A stretch of 64,000 nt of DNA from an uncultured Clostridia bacterium (GTDB lineage: Bacteria > Bacillota > Clostridia > Saccharofermentanales > Saccharofermentanaceae), in NCBI GenBank assembly GCA_946407705.1, contig CAMJPC010000009.1, positions 1-64,000 of the forward strand. The letters are read 5' to 3'. Position 1 is the first letter of the stretch. The number at the start of each line of letters is the position of its first letter. This document shows positions 60,069 to 64,000 of the stretch, piece by piece. Made by a program: the position numbers and the translations under genes. A model generated the notes under the pieces. It had not been told where the DNA came from. It saw nothing but the letters and a program-made list of their open reading frames with translations, and did not search any database.

Positions 60069-62391
60069 ACTCTAATATCACAGCGCCTTCCTGGTCGATC
60101 CTGTAAATCCTGCTGCCCACATTCATGAGTCTAAAAAGCGTTGCCGGTGCGGGATGTCCGTAAAGATTGTTTCTTCCTGCCGAGATTATCGAGATATCAG
60201 GAAGTGTCTTTATCAGGAATTCCTTGCTGCTGGCATATTTCGAGCCGTGATGAGACACTTTCAGGATATCCACATCGCCGATAAGATTCCCGGAAACAAG
60301 TTTTTCTTCAGATTCAAAGCCTATATCTCCTGTAAACAGGATCCGCTTCCCGTTACATTCCATCAGAATGACAAGACTGCCCGGATTTCCGCCTGAAAAC
60401 TCATCTATGGGGTAGATCACATTGAGACGTACTGAATCAGACAGTTCAAACACATCTCCGCCCTTTGTCTGTATAAGCCTGTTCCTGAAATCCTTCGTAT
60501 CACAATTACGAATGAAAAGCGATTTCTCAAAAGCTTCAGTATCACCGTCTACGCCGGTAAATCCGGAATAAATGGACTTGATCCTGCCTTTACGGTTAAG
60601 GGCAGCGATTCCTCCTGCGTGATCCTGATCCCAATGTGTCATGAAAGCCATATCCACCGAATCTATGCCGTAATAATCCAGAAGATCCGATACCGCAGAA
60701 TCTCCCTCTTCATAGGTCCCGCCATCTATGAGACATGTCTTGTTTCCCGCGATGATCAGACAGCAATCTCCCTGCCCGACATCTGCAAAGACCAATTCCG
60801 CTTTTAAAGGTCTTATGATATCGGCAATAACAAATCCCGATAACACAGCCATCAAGCCGCAGCTTGCTTTAAACAGAATCTTTTTGAAGGCAAAACGCGG
60901 CATCAGCAGAAGGAAAACAAACAGCCAAAAACACAAGACATAACCCGGTTCAATCGGTTTTCCGGCCGCCGGGCCCAAAGACAACTCACTCCCTATACCT
61001 ACAGAATTGCGGAGAATGCTTAGAAACAGAAACGACGGTGAAGATACGTAAGATGCTGATTCACTTGGAAAAAGCCATGATAAAACCACACCAGGAACAA
61101 ACATCATGCAGGTGCCTTTGGCAAAAAATCCCCCAATTGCCTGAACAATGAATTGAACAAGGGAGAATCTGCAGTTGATCATTCCCGAAAAAGGCATCAT
61201 ACCTATTATCGCTGCTGTTTGAGCACTAATTGCCATGGCAAGCCCGCGCTTTTCTTTCATAAACGATAAAAAGTCCATTATCCTTCCAGAAAGGAGTCTT
61301 ATTGAAATGCAAGCGGAAAAGCTTAGCAAAAAACCTGTCCTCGCTGAACAGAAAGGATCTGCCGCGATCATCACGAGAGCAGACGCGGACAATGCAGAAA
61401 CGTTATCCTTGCCGGTAAAAGCACAAGAAGACATAAAAGCAGCTCTCGTAACAGATTCGCTCCATCCTGTTATGCACCCGATAATGAACACGAAAATACC
61501 GTAAATCAGTGAACTTTTCTTTCTGTCAGGACATAACAAACCGAGTAAATAAGGCAAAACGGCCAGAAAGCCTGCAAAATGAGTGCCTGATACCGCGAGA
61601 AGATGCGAACAACCGGATAATCTGAAATCACGTATTGCATTGTCATCGGCAAGTGACGAATCACCGAGACAAACAGCTGCAATAAGGCCTTTCTCCTCTT
61701 TGCTTCGTCCAAATGTGAATCGGTTCAGGATTCTGCTTCTAAGACTGAAACACAGATCCGGAAAGGAAAAGATCGAACGTCTGAACCCCGAAGGTTCTTT
61801 GGTTACAGTCAAAGTATCGGCATAAAACTGATATCTGATTCCCCTGCTCTTCAGATAGTCTTTGTAATCGAATTCTCCCGGATTTCCCGCTGACAAAGGT
61901 TCCCGGAAACTTCCGTAAGCTGTAAAAACACATCCGGGCATAAGTTCAGGAGGAACGAAATCCTTAGTAAACTTCAATTCCGAATCCAATCCTTCTATCT
62001 TAGCAGTTATCCTTGAAGTTCCGGACAGTTTCTTCTCACATGAAATAACTGTTCCGGTAACATCTGCTTTCGAATCATAAGGAGAAACAACATTCAGGGC
62101 GGAATATATCCTATAACAGCAAAACAGCACTAGAATAACAGTAAGAACGGCACAAAAAGCACACTCCGTGTTGCGCTTCCTAACTCCGTAAATACCGAGA
62201 GCCACCAATAACGGAATCGATAAGCTTAACGGGAATAGCGTTCCGGCCTTATAAGTCATAAAACATGACAGGAAAAGCATTATTGCAGGCACAAACAAAG
62301 GTCTTTTCTCATAACGTTCGATGACATTACTTATGGTTAAACCTGAAGGTGTTCTTGGAATATTCAGTTTGATTCTGTTAAAATCTGTCAT
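60061..62391 (-). CDS. comEC: ComEC/Rec2 DNA-uptake channel with C-terminal MBL domain
   Basis: ORF 776 aa; CSHLLAVSGTHFAGFLAVLPYLLG, FADVGQGDCCLIIAGNKTCLIDGG, THWDQDHAGGI. Confidence 0.94.
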   Translation of the reverse strand: MTDFNRIKLNIPRTPSGLTISNVIERYEKRPLFVPAIMLFLSCFMTYKAGTLFPLSLSIPLLVALGIYGVRKRNTECAFCAVLTVILVLFCCYRIYSALNVVSPYDSKADVTGTVISCEKKLSGTSRITAKIEGLDSELKFTKDFVPPELMPGCVFTAYGSFREPLSAGNPGEFDYKDYLKSRGIRYQFYADTLTVTKEPSGFRRSIFSFPDLCFSLRSRILNRFTFGRSKEEKGLIAAVCLGDSSLADDNAIRDFRLSGCSHLLAVSGTHFAGFLAVLPYLLGLLCPDRKKSSLIYGIFVFIIGCITGWSESVTRAAFMSSCAFTGKDNVSALSASALVMIAADPFCSARTGFLLSFSACISIRLLSGRIMDFLSFMKEKRGLAMAISAQTAAIIGMMPFSGMINCRFSLVQFIVQAIGGFFAKGTCMMFVPGVVLSWLFPSESASYVSSPSFLFLSILRNSVGIGSELSLGPAAGKPIEPGYVLCFWLFVFLLLMPRFAFKKILFKASCGLMAVLSGFVIADIIRPLKAELVFADVGQGDCCLIIAGNKTCLIDGGTYEEGDSAVSDLLDYYGIDSVDMAFMTHWDQDHAGGIAALNRKGRIKSIYSGFTGVDGDTEAFEKSLFIRNCDTKDFRNRLIQTKGGDVFELSDSVRLNVIYPIDEFSGGNPGSLVILMECNGKRILFTGDIGFESEEKLVSGNLIGDVDILKVSHHGSKYASSKEFLIKTLPDISIISAGRNNLYGHPAPATLFRLMNVGSRIYRIDQEGAVILEFT

Positions 62392-62436
62392 GATTCGATT
62401 TTAAAGGCTGCCAAAGCAAAAATCAGCGTCAAAAAA

Positions 62437-62462
62437 CCGACAAAAACCGACAATTACCGACA
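62437..62462. repeat. Three CCGACA units at exact 10-bp spacing in the comEC/ysxC divergent intergenic region
   Basis: Read directly: ccgacaaaaaccgacaattaccgaca; unit starts 62437, 62447, 62457. Confidence 0.9.
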
Positions 62463-62485
62463 AGTTGAACATTCTTATAAACGCT

Positions 62486-63082
62486 ATGAACATAAATTTT
62501 TACAACATGAAATACAAAATGACGTGTGCTGACGTTAAAGGTCTTCCTGAAACGGAAGTACCTGAGATCGTCATATCCGGAAGGTCTAATGCCGGTAAAT
62601 CATCGCTCATTAATGCTCTGGCTAATACAAACAAGCTTGCACGAGTATCAGGAAAGCCCGGAAAGACAAGAGAGATCATATATTTTGACCTTGACGGCAA
62701 GGCATTGGTCGCAGATCTTCCAGGTTACGGATATTCTGCTGCCTCAAAAGAAGTCACAGCCAAGTTTTCAGACCTGTGTGACAATTACTTCAGATGCGGA
62801 AGAAAGATATCTCTCGTCTTATTCCTTATGGATATCAGAAGAACACCTTCTGAAGAAGACGTTGGAATGCTTGATTTTCTTAATCATGCGGGTATCCCCT
62901 ACATCATCGTATTTACAAAATGCGACAAGTTTTCCGCTGCAGAACTCAGAAAGCAGTTATCTTCGTTATCAGAGTTCTTTGATTTTGACAACAATGCCGA
63001 AGTTTTTGCGGTTTCTTCCAAGGATAAAAAGGGAATCAACGACCTAAAATCAGCCATTTCTGACATCTTAGGCAATATCTGA
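62486..63082 (+). CDS. ysxC: Ribosome biogenesis GTP-binding protein YsxC/EngB
   Basis: PEIVISGRSNAGKSSLINAL, GKPGKTREIIYFDLD, DLPGYGYSAASKEV, FTKCDKF; track start 62465 is a TTG, ATG at 62486 is an alternative. Confidence 0.93.
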   Translation: MNINFYNMKYKMTCADVKGLPETEVPEIVISGRSNAGKSSLINALANTNKLARVSGKPGKTREIIYFDLDGKALVADLPGYGYSAASKEVTAKFSDLCDNYFRCGRKISLVLFLMDIRRTPSEEDVGMLDFLNHAGIPYIIVFTKCDKFSAAELRKQLSSLSEFFDFDNNAEVFAVSSKDKKGINDLKSAISDILGNI

Positions 63083-63156
63083 ACAGGCAATTCTTAAGCC
63101 ATCACAAAAATAACCACAACTTTTCTTTTTCTTTTCGTGCAATTATTCAACAATTA

Positions 63157-63176
63157 TTCCGTTTGAAATAACGGAA
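63157..63176. promoter_or_regulatory. Inverted repeat TTCCGTT-TGAAAT-AACGGAA overlapping a candidate -35 (TTGAAA)
   Basis: Read directly upstream of the ATG at 63224. Confidence 0.45.
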
Positions 63177-63223
63177 CTATCCTTTAATATTTAAAGTATT
63201 AACGAGGAGGGTTTTGGTCTGCG

Positions 63224-64000
63224 ATGAGCGATCTCTATGTCAGTTCCGGTTATGATCAGGCATCTATGCCCCCTTTCGGACCCATAGGTATAATTTCACA
63301 CACCGCAAATCGAGATTTCGTTAAATGCGTTTCTGATGTTCTTTTCGAGAAAAGGTCCGCACGCGTTGAGAAAAAGAGCAATCCCTTTGTAAGCAGCCCC
63401 GGTTATTGCAGATCCGATTATATTATCGATTCAGCCTTTAACAGATACGATAACGGAGAAGGCACCTTTTCACTGCTCGAAAGCGTTCGCGGCCATGATA
63501 TGTACATCATTACCGACGTTCTTTCTCACAGTTACAGTTATGAACTTGTTGAGGGTGATCATGTTATCAGCCCTGATGACCACTACAGGGATCTTCTGAG
63601 GATCATCACGGTTCTCAAGGGCAAAGCCAAGCGTATCAATGTAATCATGCCTTTTGTTTACGAAGGAAGGCGTGAAAAGCTTGATTCCCACCGCGAATCC
63701 TGGGATTGTGCCGAAATGCTCCAGAAACTCTATGAGCTCGGAATCGCTAACCTTATCGTATTTGATCCTCATGATGGCAGGATCGAGAATGCAGTTCCTC
63801 TCATGAGCATTGAGTATCCGAGATGTCAGTTCAAACTTACATCTTCCCTTCTCAACAGATTCGATTCAATCAAACTTGATAAAGATCATACTATCGTTGT
63901 AAGCCCTGACGAGACCGGTGTCTCGAGGGCGATTTTTTACTCATCGCACCTGAATCTGCCTTTGGGCATCTTCTATCGTGACAGGGATTACACAAGAAAG
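63224..64000 (+). CDS. prs: Ribose-phosphate pyrophosphokinase-like protein (truncated by window edge)
   Basis: Hand translation: MSDLYVSSGYDQASMPPFGPIGIISHTANRDFVKCV...MYIITDVLSHSYSYELVEGDHVISPDDHYRDLLRIITVLKGKAKRINVIMPFVYEGRREKLDSHRESWDCAEMLQKLYELGIANLIVFDPHDGRIENAVPL; RBS GAGGAGG. Confidence 0.8.
   Translation, partial: MSDLYVSSGYDQASMPPFGPIGIISHTANRDFVKCVSDVLFEKRSARVEKKSNPFVSSPGYCRSDYIIDSAFNRYDNGEGTFSLLESVRGHDMYIITDVLSHSYSYELVEGDHVISPDDHYRDLLRIITVLKGKAKRINVIMPFVYEGRREKLDSHRESWDCAEMLQKLYELGIANLIVFDPHDGRIENAVPLMSIEYPRCQFKLTSSLLNRFDSIKLDKDHTIVVSPDETGVSRAIFYSSHLNLPLGIFYRDRDYTRK

Noticed and set aside
63470-63772. Minus-strand ORF of 100 aa
   Set aside because: Antisense to the PRPP synthetase-like frame, which is clearly coding.

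Overview
Low-to-mid GC Firmicutes-type (probably Clostridia) chromosomal window. It is dense in genes, most of them on the minus strand. No rRNA, tRNA, CRISPR array, IS element or prophage was recognised.

Main blocks:
(1) 1-12642 (-): a tightly coupled lipid / exogenous-fatty-acid operon. In transcription order: GT2, HSL-type esterase, AMP-ligase-ACP fusion, double PlsC, ACP, DegV/FakB, Cys-nucleophile alpha/beta hydrolase, DegV/FakB, DAK2/FakA, PlsX, and a TIM-barrel isomerase-acyl-CoA synthetase fusion that runs off the window edge and is absent from the ORF track.
(2) 12.8-19.6 kb: zinc-ribbon protein, purB, MocR-type aminotransferase, YraN, a degenerate GGDEF/EAL protein and an aminotransferase.
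(3) 19.4-25.6 kb: a 1723-aa S8 protease + NlpC/P60-like + SpaA/VaFE wall-anchored protein behind a DUF5688-like gene.
(4) 25.7-34.8 kb: thiN-rpe-rsgA-prkC-stp-rlmN-rsmB-fmt-def housekeeping operon.
(5) 34.9-45 kb: acyl-CoA ligase, ahcY, punA, secA, a YerC/TrpR-like protein with a split HTH, and a TadE-like pseudopilin cluster.
(6) 45-64 kb: pheST with a Phe T-box, mgsA, pbp2-mreD-mreC, icd, holA, GH25, DUF2142, comEC, ysxC and a PRPP synthetase running off the right edge.

The two strongest leads are the lipid operon with its fusion enzymes, and a triple 10-bp-phased CCGACA repeat that appears both upstream of the pseudopilin operon and in the comEC/ysxC intergenic region. All family calls come from reading motifs; no database search was possible.
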